Source of the DNA: Gammaproteobacteria bacterium UBA4421
GTDB taxonomy: Bacteria > Pseudomonadota > Gammaproteobacteria > Pseudomonadales > Azotimanducaceae
Assembly (NCBI GenBank): GCA_002389675.1
Contig: DGQF01000045.1
Location: forward strand, 22,559 to 85,319
Length of the DNA: 62,761 nt
Reading direction: 5' to 3'
Part shown: positions 12,737-20,690 of the stretch, one piece after another
Layout of the letters: each line of letters opens with the position of its first letter
Position numbering within the stretch: the first letter of the stretch is position 1
Position numbers and translations under genes: made by a program
Notes under the pieces: model-generated
Database searches by the model: none
The model's input: only the letters and a program-made list of their open reading frames with translations
Told to the model about the DNA's origin: nothing

Positions 12737-13240
12737 ATGTCTTGGGTTGCCATATTAATGGGTTCAGAATCAGACTGGCCGGTCATGCAGTCAACCACTG
12801 CAGTACTGACAGACTTAGGGGTTAAATTCGAGGTCAAAGTGACCTCGGCGCATCGCACACCGGCGGGCACTCAGGAATTTGTCACACAAGCGCAAACGCG
12901 AGGTTGTGGCGTTTTTATCTGCGCGGCGGGCATGGCAGCACATTTGGCGGGCGCCGTCGCCGCTCATACCGTTAAGCCGGTTATTGGTGTGCCCATAGAC
13001 AGTGGTCCTTTGCAGGGGCTCGATGCCCTATTGTCCACGGTGCAGATGCCGGGCGGCATTCCTGTGGCAACGGTGGCGGTAGGCAAGGCGGGTGCTAAAA
13101 ATGCCGGGTACCTAGCGGCACAGATCTTATCCTTAGGCGACGAAGAACTGGCCAAACGTGTGGCTCAAGACCGTGAAGACAACCGGATCAAGGTTGAGGC
13201 TCAAAATGAGTCTGTGCAAGCTGCTCTGACTAAAAGCTGA
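12737..13240 (+). CDS. purE: N5-carboxyaminoimidazole ribonucleotide mutase
   Basis: Catalyses rearrangement of N5-CAIR to CAIR in purine synthesis. The 167-residue product has the class I PurE hallmarks: ILMGSESDWPVM at the N-terminus with the active-site Ser, TSAHRTP with the catalytic His, AAGMAAHLAG, and GVPIDSGPLQGLDALLS. The partner purK is not adjacent, which is unusual since the two often form an operon. Here purE sits between dprA and tsaC, with only 2 bases between its stop codon and the tsaC start codon. Confidence 0.97.
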   Translation: MSWVAILMGSESDWPVMQSTTAVLTDLGVKFEVKVTSAHRTPAGTQEFVTQAQTRGCGVFICAAGMAAHLAGAVAAHTVKPVIGVPIDSGPLQGLDALLSTVQMPGGIPVATVAVGKAGAKNAGYLAAQILSLGDEELAKRVAQDREDNRIKVEAQNESVQAALTKS

Positions 13241-13242
13241 GT

Positions 13243-13788
13243 TTGTCAGACGCTGACCTCCATGCCGCCGTTGAGGTGCTGAAAAACGCGGGTGTTGTTC
13301 TGCATGCCACTGAGGGTGTATGGGGTTTTTGCTGCGATCCGCGGCAATCGGCTGCGCGGGAAAAAATTCTGCGTATAAAAGGCCGCGAGGCGCAAAAAGG
13401 TTTTATTGTGATAGCCGGTGATGCCAGCGTTTTTGAAGACCAACTCTGCTCGGTGACCCCATCACATCGGGCAGAGATCTTAGCCAGCTGGCCGGGCGCG
13501 CATACTTGGGTTTTGCCGGATAATAATTACGCGCCAGATGTGCGAGGGTTCCGAGATACTGTGGCATGTCGGGTGCCCGGTCACGCTCAGGCTCGCCTGA
13601 TTTGCCGATTATTTGGTGGTGCATTAATTTCTACGTCTGCAAATCGCTCTGGGCAGCCCGCTTTTGTTGATGCAGAGCCGGCGGCGGCAGCTTTCGAGCA
13701 ATCGGTTGATTTTGTGCTCGCAGGTGAGGTTGATCGGGCCGGTGTTCCCAGCACAATTCATGGACTAGATGGGCGAATCATAAGATGA
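13243..13788 (+). CDS. tsaC: L-threonylcarbamoyladenylate synthase (TsaC/YrdC)
   Basis: Makes threonylcarbamoyl-AMP for the t6A37 modification of ANN-decoding tRNAs. The 181-residue single-domain protein has the YrdC fold signatures: a substrate-binding KGREAQKGFIVI loop, HTWVLP, and LISTSANRSGQPA near the C-terminus. The start is TTG, chosen because it lies 2 bases after the purE stop codon and begins the conserved domain. The ATG of aroE overlaps its stop (13785-13788). The gene has the dprA-tsaC-aroE context known from Pseudomonas, although hemF is absent here. Confidence 0.93.
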   Translation: MSDADLHAAVEVLKNAGVVLHATEGVWGFCCDPRQSAAREKILRIKGREAQKGFIVIAGDASVFEDQLCSVTPSHRAEILASWPGAHTWVLPDNNYAPDVRGFRDTVACRVPGHAQARLICRLFGGALISTSANRSGQPAFVDAEPAAAAFEQSVDFVLAGEVDRAGVPSTIHGLDGRIIR

Positions 13789-14645
13789 CTGGCGGAATGT
13801 ATCTTGAAAAACGATATGCCGTTGTGGGTAACCCAATTGCTCAATCGCGCTCTCCGGAGATCCACTTAGCCTTTGCAGCGCAGTTTGGTGATGTGATTGA
13901 GTATACCAAACACCTAGTCACCCTTGACGGTTTTGGCGCACATGCGCAGGCGTTTGCTGCTGCAGGTGGTTGCGGTTTGAATGTTACCGTACCGTTTAAA
14001 ACCCACGCATTTAAATTTGTAGATGAATGTGATGATGCAGCGGCTGCGGCTGGTTCTGTCAACACCATACTATTTCAACCCGATGGGGGCTCCCGCGGTT
14101 GTAATACCGACGGAGTTGGATTGTTAAACGATATAAAATACCGCCATGGGGTGGATTTGACGGGTGCTTCGGTTTTGTTACTCGGTGCAGGCGGAGCGGC
14201 CGCAGGGGTTGTACTTCCGTTGTTGAACAGCGGGGTTGCCCAGCTGATGATCGCCAACCGATCCAAAGACAAGGCGCTGGCGCTGGTTGCAAAATTCGAG
14301 ACCATTTTTGCGCAAAAGGGCGTGTTATCGGCACTGGGTTTAGACGAAATTCCGAGCAAAGCGGACGTCATCATAAACGCAACCTCGTTTAGTTTAACAG
14401 GCGGGTCGGTGCCCCTAAAACCATCTGTTGTGCAAGGCGCTTTTTGTTACGATATGAGCTACGGTAAATCCGCTGAGTTTTGCCGTTGGGCGTCCGCAAA
14501 TGCAGCAAAATACAGCGTAGACGGCTTGGGGATGCTGGTTGAGCAGGCTGCTGAAGCTTACTGGTTATGGCATGCTAAACGACCAAATACAGAGGCGGTG
14601 ATGACACAGTTAAAGCGGTTAATGGCTGCCCCCGAGCATGGCTGA
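13785..14645 (+). CDS. aroE: Shikimate dehydrogenase (NADP+)
   Basis: Reduces 3-dehydroshikimate to shikimate in the aromatic amino acid pathway. Substrate-binding motif IAQSRSP, catalytic NVTVPFK, and NTDGVGLLNDI with the catalytic Asp are all present, followed by the nucleotide-binding LLGAGGAAAGV and NRS. Length is 286. The ATG overlaps the tsaC stop codon in an ATGA arrangement, and a second candidate start (Met5) lies just inside. The 3' end overlaps yheV by 8 bases, so tsaC-aroE-yheV appear translationally coupled. Confidence 0.96.
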   Translation: MTGGMYLEKRYAVVGNPIAQSRSPEIHLAFAAQFGDVIEYTKHLVTLDGFGAHAQAFAAAGGCGLNVTVPFKTHAFKFVDECDDAAAAAGSVNTILFQPDGGSRGCNTDGVGLLNDIKYRHGVDLTGASVLLLGAGGAAAGVVLPLLNSGVAQLMIANRSKDKALALVAKFETIFAQKGVLSALGLDEIPSKADVIINATSFSLTGGSVPLKPSVVQGAFCYDMSYGKSAEFCRWASANAAKYSVDGLGMLVEQAAEAYWLWHAKRPNTEAVMTQLKRLMAAPEHG

Positions 14646-14931
14646 TACAACCACAATATTGAAGAAACAGTTTATCGCCGGCGCCGTCTGTCCTGATTGT
14701 CGAGAAGTAGATCGGATTGTGGTTGAGACGGGTGTAAACGCGGCTTCGCGAGAGGTCTCTCGGCGGCGTTGTGTGGTCTGTGGATTTGCTGATCTTTTCG
14801 CTGAGGTTGAGCCGGTAAATTCTGCTTCCGGGCAGGCCAGCGTACCAAGAGGAAGGCCGGAACGGATCCGGTCACCGAGCGTGAAATCAGTCCAAGTTCG
14901 TATACTAGATCCAAAGGATACGAGTTTATGA
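14638..14931 (+). CDS. yheV: YheV family putative zinc-ribbon protein (DUF2387)
   Basis: Small protein of unknown function. Two cysteine pairs, CPDC near residue 18 and CVVC near residue 45, form a likely four-Cys zinc ribbon after the family-typical KKQFIAGAVCP start. The product (97 residues) is longer than E. coli YheV because of a basic, low-complexity C-terminal tail. The start overlaps the end of aroE by 8 bases. YheV genes next to aroE occur in other gammaproteobacteria. The function cannot be inferred further. Confidence 0.8.
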   Translation: MADTTTILKKQFIAGAVCPDCREVDRIVVETGVNAASREVSRRRCVVCGFADLFAEVEPVNSASGQASVPRGRPERIRSPSVKSVQVRILDPKDTSL

Positions 14932-14932
14932 G

Positions 14933-14960
14933 TTGCTGAACCGGCGCGGGTTGCTATAAT
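14933..14960 (+). promoter_or_regulatory. Sigma-70-like promoter upstream of the cox operon
   Basis: TTGCTG (14933-14938) and a perfect TATAAT (14955-14960), 16 bases apart, directly follow the yheV stop codon. It is the best -10 box I found in the window. A transcript starting near 14967 would have an untranslated leader of about 330 bases before coxB, unless the small ORF at 15102 is translated. The 14932-15295 gap holds no RNA gene I recognise. Confidence 0.6.
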
Positions 14961-15101
14961 TGCGCCGCTTCGTAATCGGGCGGATCTGTGGCTCGGTGAA
15001 AAGGCGAAGTGATTGTTCAACATCGGAACGGACCGCAACCGCATGAAATGGGTACGGTCTGCTGACGAGAGGTGCGATTCGGCTTGTGATAGCACGGGCA
15101 T

Positions 15102-15263
15102 ATGAATCGCGGTTTTCTAGGACCCGCAGTTGTTATCTTGGGCCGTATTAGTGCGTGCGAAGTTTGGTATGAACGAGATCTTCAGGTTGAAAAGTCTGTT
15201 GATCGCCCCAAAGATCAGGACCAAGCTTATTACCGGCGCTATTTCAAACGGCGGAACCCTTAA
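15102..15263 (+). CDS. Possible small protein, 53 residues, in the coxB leader
   Basis: An ATG-initiated frame lies 32 bases upstream of coxB, within the leader of the proposed transcript. The N-terminus is moderately hydrophobic (GPAVVILGRISAC) and ends in ISAC, which resembles a lipobox with Cys19; the rest is charged with tyrosines (DQAYYRRYFKRRNP). It matches no family I recognise. No convincing ribosome binding site precedes the ATG, and the hydrophobic core is short and interrupted by Arg. It may be a small lipoprotein, a leader peptide or chance. Confidence 0.35.
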   Translation: MNRGFLGPAVVILGRISACEVWYERDLQVEKSVDRPKDQDQAYYRRYFKRRNP

Positions 15264-15295
15264 GTAGTACAGAGTTAAATTGTGGAACGAATGGG

Positions 15296-16423
15296 ATGAA
15301 ACAAAAAATTAGTTTTGTAGGCATTTTGCTTGGCCTGATATCGGCCCCGCTTGCACTCGCCGACCAATTGAATATGCGGCGTGGCGTAACGGACATCAGC
15401 GGTCAGGTCTACGACCTGCATATGACCATTTTATGGATCTGCATCGCGATGGGTGTGGTGGTGTTCGGCGTGATGTTTTGGTCGATTATTCATCACCGAC
15501 GCTCTGCAGGCCATGAAGCGGCACAATTTCACGGGAGTACTAAGCTAGAGCTTACGTGGACCATTGTTCCGACGCTTATCTTGGTGGCGATGGCAATTCC
15601 AGCCACTCAAACACTGATCGCGATGTATGACACCGGCGGTGAAGATATGACGGTGGAAGTTCGAGGCTACCAGTGGAAGTGGCAATATAAATACTTAGAC
15701 GATGACTACAACAACACGTTTGGGTTTTTCTCGACACTGGCAACGCCGCAGGACGAAATCCGTAACCAGAGCAATAAAGGAGAGCACTATCTCTTGGAAG
15801 TGGACAATGCGCTGCGTATCCCCACGAATCGCAAGGTGCGCTTTCTGATCACCGCGGAAGACGTGATTCACGCATGGTGGGTGCCTGATTTTGGTATCAA
15901 GCGTGACGCAATACCAGGCATGCTGAACGAGCTTTGGACCATAGTTGAAGAGCCTGGCGTCTACCGTGGCCAATGTACCGAGCTCTGTGGCAAGGACCAT
16001 GGTTTTATGCCGGTTGTAGTTGAGGTGCTGGAAGAGGCCGAATTTGATGCTTGGTATGCTCAGGAGATGGCGAATGAGTCCATCCGGCAAGAAGCGCTGA
16101 GCAAGACGTTCACGCATGAAGAGCTGATGGCTCAGGGCGAGGAGGTTTACGGTACCTTCTGCGCCTCGTGTCACCAGCCCAATGGCCAGGGCTTGCCTCC
16201 GGTATTTCCATCTTTGGTGGGCACGACCGTAGTAACAGGTCCTCGCGATGAGCATATCAAGCTGGTCATCGACGGTGTGAACGGTTCTGCAATGCAGGCC
16301 TTCGGTAAACAGTTAGATGCCGCGCAACTCGGTGCTGTTGTGCACTATGAGCGTCATGCGTGGGGCAACAATGCGGGTGATATCACCCAACCCCGAGATG
16401 TTCTTGAATTGTCGGGTCAATAA
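15296..16423 (+). CDS. coxB: Cytochrome c oxidase subunit II with fused cytochrome c domain
   Basis: Accepts electrons from cytochrome c and passes them through the CuA centre to subunit I. There is a signal peptide ending near ALA-DQ (residue 22), two transmembrane helices (about residues 45-65 and 87-105), and the CuA cupredoxin domain with HAWWVPDFG and CTELCGKDHGFM, carrying the Cys, His and Met ligands. A C-terminal class I cytochrome c domain contains CASCH and a likely Met ligand in GSAMQAFG. Fusion of subunit II with haem c marks a caa3-type oxidase. Length is 375. The next gene, coxA, starts 9 bases on. Confidence 0.97.
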   Translation: MKQKISFVGILLGLISAPLALADQLNMRRGVTDISGQVYDLHMTILWICIAMGVVVFGVMFWSIIHHRRSAGHEAAQFHGSTKLELTWTIVPTLILVAMAIPATQTLIAMYDTGGEDMTVEVRGYQWKWQYKYLDDDYNNTFGFFSTLATPQDEIRNQSNKGEHYLLEVDNALRIPTNRKVRFLITAEDVIHAWWVPDFGIKRDAIPGMLNELWTIVEEPGVYRGQCTELCGKDHGFMPVVVEVLEEAEFDAWYAQEMANESIRQEALSKTFTHEELMAQGEEVYGTFCASCHQPNGQGLPPVFPSLVGTTVVTGPRDEHIKLVIDGVNGSAMQAFGKQLDAAQLGAVVHYERHAWGNNAGDITQPRDVLELSGQ

Positions 16424-16432
16424 GAGGAAGTC

Positions 16433-18052
16433 ATGAGCGAAGTAATACACGCAGGTCACCAAGACAGTGACCACGGATCCGACCACGACCACGGCCCCGA
16501 CAAGGGCTTGGCTCGTTGGTTATTTACGACTAACCACAAAGACATTGGTACGCTTTATCTTTGGTTTAGTTTTGCAATGCTGTTTATCGGCGGCATCATG
16601 GCGCTGGTTATTCGAACGGAATTATTCCAGCCAGGGCTGCAATTTGTAGACCCCGCATTTTTTAATCAAATGACCACTAATCACGGTTTGATTATGGTTT
16701 TTGGTGCAATCATGCCAGCCTTCGTTGGTCTGGCTAATTGGTTGTTGCCAATGCAGGTTGGTGCGCCGGATATGGCGCTGCCCAGAATGAACAACTTGTC
16801 TTTCTGGATCTTGCCGTTTGCTTTTGGAATGATGTTGTCGACTCTGTTTATGGAAGGTGGAGGCCCTAATTTCGGCTGGACCTTCTATGCCCCATTGTCT
16901 ACGACGTATGCCCCGGACTCGGTAACATTCTTCATATTTGCTGTGCACATGATGGGTGCATCATCGATTATGGGCAGCATCAATATCATTGCCACCATTC
17001 TGAATATGCGTGCTCCGGGCATGACATTGATGAAAATGCCACTGTTTGTGTGGACTTGGCTGATAACCGCGTACTTACTGATTGCGGTTATGCCAGTGCT
17101 TGCCGGTGCGGTCACCATGATGTTGTTTGATATCCATTTTGGCACCAGCTTCTTCAATGCAGCAGGAGGTGGTGATCCGGTCATGTTCCAGCATATTTTC
17201 TGGTTCTTTGGCCATCCAGAGGTCTACATCATGATTTTGCCGGCGTTTGGCATCGTGTCACACATCATTCCGGCTTTTGCTCGCAAGCCGCTGTTTGGGT
17301 ATGACTCGATGGTGTACGCGGTCGCCTCGATTGCGTTTTTGTCGTTTATCGTGTGGGCGCATCACATGTTCACAGTTGGCATGCCGCTGGCAGGGCAGCT
17401 GTTTTTCATGTACTCGACCATGCTGATTGCTATTCCGACGGGCGTAAAGGTGTTCAATTGGACGGCGACGATGTGGCAAGGGTCGATGTCTTTCGAAACG
17501 CCTATGCTGTTTGCGATCGCGTTTGTTGTCTTGTTTACGATCGGGGGTTTTTCAGGGCTCATGTTGGCCATTACACCCGCCGATTATCAGTACCATGACA
17601 CCTACTTTGTGGTTGCCCACTTTCACTATGTGTTGGTTCCGGGCGCGCTCTTTTCCATCATTGCCGCAGTATACTTTTGGTTCCCTAAGTGGACCGGGAA
17701 AATGTATAACGAGACCATGGGCAAAGCGCACTTTTGGTTATCGTTTATCGGCGTGAATGTGACCTTTTTCCCGCAGCATTTCTCGGGTCTCGCGGGTATG
17801 CCCCGACGAATCCCCGACTATGCTCTGCAATTTGCGGACTTTAATATGATCTCCAGTATTGGCGCATTCATATTTGGATTCTCGCAGCTGGTGTTTTTGT
17901 ATGTGATTATCCACGGCATAAGAAAGGGTAAGCCGGCCAAGGCGCGTGCTTGGGAAGGCGCTCGCGGATTGGAGTGGACGTTACCCTCACCTGCGCCTTA
18001 TCACAGTTTCACCCAGCCACCTCATGTGCCTGACGCAGAGGTCCAAGGGTAA
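16433..18052 (+). CDS. coxA: Cytochrome c oxidase subunit I
   Basis: Catalytic haem-copper subunit that reduces O2 and pumps protons. The 539-residue protein has 12 predicted membrane helices. TNHGLIMVFG carries a haem a ligand. FFGHPEVYI carries the CuB His, the cross-linked Tyr and the Glu of the D-channel. WAHHMF carries two CuB histidines, and YHDTYFVVAHFHYVL the two haem histidines. GHPEVY plus the K-channel lysine in TGVKVFNW points to an A1-type (mitochondrial-like) oxidase. The first 25 residues are rich in His and Asp (HQDSDHGSDHDH), a possible metal-binding tail. An AAGAGGAAG ribosome binding site lies just upstream. Confidence 0.98.
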   Translation: MSEVIHAGHQDSDHGSDHDHGPDKGLARWLFTTNHKDIGTLYLWFSFAMLFIGGIMALVIRTELFQPGLQFVDPAFFNQMTTNHGLIMVFGAIMPAFVGLANWLLPMQVGAPDMALPRMNNLSFWILPFAFGMMLSTLFMEGGGPNFGWTFYAPLSTTYAPDSVTFFIFAVHMMGASSIMGSINIIATILNMRAPGMTLMKMPLFVWTWLITAYLLIAVMPVLAGAVTMMLFDIHFGTSFFNAAGGGDPVMFQHIFWFFGHPEVYIMILPAFGIVSHIIPAFARKPLFGYDSMVYAVASIAFLSFIVWAHHMFTVGMPLAGQLFFMYSTMLIAIPTGVKVFNWTATMWQGSMSFETPMLFAIAFVVLFTIGGFSGLMLAITPADYQYHDTYFVVAHFHYVLVPGALFSIIAAVYFWFPKWTGKMYNETMGKAHFWLSFIGVNVTFFPQHFSGLAGMPRRIPDYALQFADFNMISSIGAFIFGFSQLVFLYVIIHGIRKGKPAKARAWEGARGLEWTLPSPAPYHSFTQPPHVPDAEVQG

Positions 18053-18065
18053 CCGGGATATTGTG

Positions 18066-18629
18066 ATGACTGATTCAACACCAAAAAATATCCGGCGCAC
18101 AATTAGACAGCTTTGTTTAATTGTCGTCGGGATGTGTTGTTTTGTGGTGGCGTTAGTACCCCTTTATGATTTGTTTTGTGAAGTGACGGGTCTCAATGGC
18201 AAGACGGGCGGGCCTTATGTGTTTGACCCGGCAGCCACAACCCCTGATACTTCGCGCCTGGTCAAAGTTAACTTCATTACCAACACTAATGCAGGTATGA
18301 CTTGGGAGTTTAGACCCGAAAAAGGTGCCGTTCGTGTGCACCCCGGTGAATTGCGAGAAGTAAATTTCTACGTCAAAAACACCAGTGATCGGGTCATGGT
18401 AGGGCAGGCAATACCGTCTTTAACGCCAGGGGCGGCTGCTTCGTACTTCCACAAGACCGAGTGTTTTTGTTTTAACAATCAGGTGTTGCAACCGGGCGAG
18501 GAGATGGCGATGCCCATGCGGTTTATCGTCGGTCGAGAGCTGCCGAAAAACGTACAGTCAATTAACTTAAGTTACGCGCTCTTTGACGTGACGGATGCAA
18601 TGGGTGATGTGGGTGTCACCGGCGGTTAA
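18066..18629 (+). CDS. ctaG: Cytochrome c oxidase copper-assembly protein CtaG/Cox11
   Basis: Membrane-anchored periplasmic copper chaperone that inserts CuB into subunit I. The 187-residue product has one N-terminal membrane helix (roughly residues 16-36) and the copper-binding Cys pair in KTECFCFNNQ. A longer open frame runs back into coxA, but the start at the ATG of 18066 fits the family and follows a GGGAT ribosome-binding-like site. A GTG directly precedes the ATG and is less likely. It lies 13 bases after coxA. Confidence 0.96.
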   Translation: MTDSTPKNIRRTIRQLCLIVVGMCCFVVALVPLYDLFCEVTGLNGKTGGPYVFDPAATTPDTSRLVKVNFITNTNAGMTWEFRPEKGAVRVHPGELREVNFYVKNTSDRVMVGQAIPSLTPGAAASYFHKTECFCFNNQVLQPGEEMAMPMRFIVGRELPKNVQSINLSYALFDVTDAMGDVGVTGG

Positions 18630-18664
18630 GAAGGACTGCTAAGCGAGGAATAATGGAGAGATCA

Positions 18665-19585
18665 ATGGCAAATACGGAATCTAACCCTACGGAATATTAT
18701 GTACCGCACAACGGATGGTATCCCGTTGTTTTGGCGGCTGGGTTGGCGGTGATGCTTACCGGTACAGCTACGTTCATGAATGATGTCAAAGCAAATGAAC
18801 CGGGCAGCTGGACGCAGATTTTGCTTGGTTTTGCCGTGGTCGCTGTGGTCCTTTATTACTGGTTTGGCAAGGTCATTCTTGAGAATACTCAAGGCTTGGT
18901 TAATGATCAGTTGCGACGCAGCTACGTCTGGGGCATGGGGTGGTTTATATTCTCCGAAGTCATGTTTTTTGCCGCTTTTTTTGGGGCGCTGTTCTACACG
19001 CGGACGCTTTCGGTTGCTTGGCTCGGCGGAGAAGGCGCCAAGGGCTTTACCGGGGATTATTTGTGGCCGGCCTTCAACGATGTATGGCCTGTCGTCAGTA
19101 ACCCAGACAATGTTCTTTTTCCAGGGCCAGAGGTCAGCATGGCAGCTCCGGCTAGCGCTGCAGGCTGGGTCAGTTACCTGCCGTTTTACAACACCGTGAT
19201 TTTGTTGCTCTCCAGTGTGACGGTGCACAATGCGCATACGGCAATAAAAAACGAAGACAGATTTAAGCTTAAGGCCTGGCTGGGCGTGACGGTAGCGCTG
19301 GGATGTATATTCTTAGGCCTGCAGGTCGAAGAGTATGTGGTCGCTTATAACGATATGGGTTTAACGCTCAGCAGTGGGATTTACGGCTCGACCTTTTTTC
19401 TACTAACAGGCTTCCACGGCTTTCACGTAACGTTAGGCACGGTGATCTTGCTGGTTCAGTTAATCCGCTCTTTTCGTGGACATTTCGGGCCTAAGGACTG
19501 TTTTGGCTTTGAAGCGGCCAGCTGGTACTGGCACTTTGTCGATGTGGTTTGGGTTGGCCTATTCATCTTCGTCTACGTCTTTTAG
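18665..19585 (+). CDS. coxC: Cytochrome c oxidase subunit III
   Basis: Structural third subunit, involved in sustaining proton uptake and stability. The sequence has seven predicted membrane helices; FIFSEVMFFAAFFGALFY and the closing HFVDVVWVGLFIFVYVF are strongly family-specific. I place the start at the ATG of 18665 (MANTES) because GGAGAG lies 5-6 bases upstream; an ATG at 18653 with a GAGG site is also possible. A loop of about 45 residues between the second and third conserved helices contributes to the length (306). It is followed by a strong terminator. Confidence 0.95.
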   Translation: MANTESNPTEYYVPHNGWYPVVLAAGLAVMLTGTATFMNDVKANEPGSWTQILLGFAVVAVVLYYWFGKVILENTQGLVNDQLRRSYVWGMGWFIFSEVMFFAAFFGALFYTRTLSVAWLGGEGAKGFTGDYLWPAFNDVWPVVSNPDNVLFPGPEVSMAAPASAAGWVSYLPFYNTVILLLSSVTVHNAHTAIKNEDRFKLKAWLGVTVALGCIFLGLQVEEYVVAYNDMGLTLSSGIYGSTFFLLTGFHGFHVTLGTVILLVQLIRSFRGHFGPKDCFGFEAASWYWHFVDVVWVGLFIFVYVF

Positions 19586-19618
19586 TCGATCGGCCGCTTG
19601 AAAAACGTGAGTTTTACT

Positions 19619-19645
19619 AAAGGGCCTTAATCAGGCCCTTTCTTT
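19619..19645 (+). terminator. Rho-independent terminator after coxC
   Basis: Perfect 9-bp stem AAAGGGCCT/AGGCCCTTT with a 5-base loop (TAATC), followed by CTTT. It lies between coxC (+) and the 3' end of the DUF2909 gene (-) and may act on both. It implies that SURF1 and downstream genes use another promoter. Confidence 0.75.
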
Positions 19646-19673
19646 AGGTCGGGCGCTTTGGTGTGCGACTGGG

Positions 19674-19931
19674 CTAGGGTGAAACATCATTGTCAGCGTG
19701 GATTACGCTGTGCCATGGAGCGTTTGTACCCATACGTAACTCACCCGTGTAAAGCCCGTAACCGATGGTGAGCACTAGCGCGGTTGCTAACGTTACCCGC
19801 ACGCCAAGAGCATTCAGCGTTCGTTTTGAATCGTTTTTATCCGTGTCTTTGAAAAGAAAAACCAATCCGCTAAACAGACTGACAATGACGCCGAGTAGCA
19901 ATACAACTATGAGAACCTTGAGCACTTTCAC
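19674..19931 (-). CDS. DUF2909 family twin-transmembrane protein
   Basis: Small inner-membrane protein of unknown function found beside cytochrome oxidase genes in Pseudomonas-like bacteria. Two hydrophobic segments (LIVVLLLGVIVSLFSGLVFLF and ATALVLTIGYGLYTG) flank a charged turn KDTDKNDSKRTLNALGVRV that is diagnostic of the family. I place the start at a GTG (19931), giving 85 residues that begin VKVLKVLIV as in homologues. A longer frame from 19988 would share its ATG with the divergent SURF1 start on the opposite strand. It is transcribed against the flanking oxidase genes. Confidence 0.82.
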   Translation of the reverse strand: MKVLKVLIVVLLLGVIVSLFSGLVFLFKDTDKNDSKRTLNALGVRVTLATALVLTIGYGLYTGELRMGTNAPWHSVIHADNDVSP

Positions 19932-19986
19932 TGGCCAGTTTTGATGAAGAGCTACCTTAAACCATTGTGGGCCGTGGTATAAGCCC

Positions 19987-20673
19987 ATGGCTAAATTTGC
20001 ACCTGGATGGCGAATGACCTCCGCGGTTCTTTTGTTTTTTCCTTTGCTTTTGACATTGGGGAATTGGCAACTTACACGAGGCGCTGAAAAGCGCGTATTG
20101 GAAGAGGCCTATTTGAACCAAATCACCGCTTTGCCAGTTCTGGCGCGGGATCGTGCATCTGATCAACCGTTTCAGCGCGTTCGCCTGCAGGGTGTTTATG
20201 GCACTGAGAAATTTTTGCTTGATAACCAAGTTTTGAACGGGATAACCGGATATTGGATTGTACAAGTGTTTAACGATAACAGCGGGGATCGGTTTCTCGT
20301 TAACCGTGGGTTTTGGCCGGGTACGCCGCGGCGAGAACAGCTTCCAGAGGTGACGAGTCCCTTGGGGCAAACAACGGTGGTAGGTGTAATTTGGCCGTTC
20401 ACAGGGCTTTTACCCGTGCTCGACGATAATAGCTGGTCGCAGGGGTGGCCTAAGCGGATTCAGCGTATGGAGATAGAGCGCATGGCCAGTCTTGTAGGCG
20501 CTCAAGCTGACGAGATTAGGCTAGAGGCTGCTCAGCCGGGGGTTCGTTCCGCTGCGCCATTTGCTGAGGTACTAAGCGATGCTAAACACTTGGGTTATGC
20601 GGCGACTTGGTTTGGTCTTGCGCTGATGCTGCTGGTCAGCTTCATTGTTTTTGGATTTAGAAGCGCGCGTTAG
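19987..20673 (+). CDS. SURF1 family cytochrome oxidase assembly protein
   Basis: Inner-membrane factor implicated in haem a insertion into subunit I. Two terminal membrane helices (residues about 10-29 and 207-225) flank a periplasmic domain with the SURF1 motifs GNWQLTRG, VYGTEKFLLDNQV, GYWIVQVF and FLVNRGFWP. The 228-residue length is normal. The ATG at 19987 reads CCATGG and is also an ATG on the other strand; Met10 is an alternative start. It begins the second oxidase-assembly unit and is followed 14-17 bases later by the CxxxC protein. Confidence 0.92.
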   Translation: MAKFAPGWRMTSAVLLFFPLLLTLGNWQLTRGAEKRVLEEAYLNQITALPVLARDRASDQPFQRVRLQGVYGTEKFLLDNQVLNGITGYWIVQVFNDNSGDRFLVNRGFWPGTPRREQLPEVTSPLGQTTVVGVIWPFTGLLPVLDDNSWSQGWPKRIQRMEIERMASLVGAQADEIRLEAAQPGVRSAAPFAEVLSDAKHLGYAATWFGLALMLLVSFIVFGFRSAR

Positions 20674-20690
20674 GCGTACGGAGTGATGTG

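Noticed and set aside
14619..15101. 160-residue open frame on the minus strand over yheV and the cox leader
   Set aside because: It covers the YheV zinc-ribbon gene in full and the strong plus-strand promoter; its product has no membrane, domain or composition pattern of a real protein.
15695..16255. 186-residue open frame antisense to coxB
   Set aside because: Lies wholly inside the CuA and cytochrome c coding region; no start-site or domain evidence.
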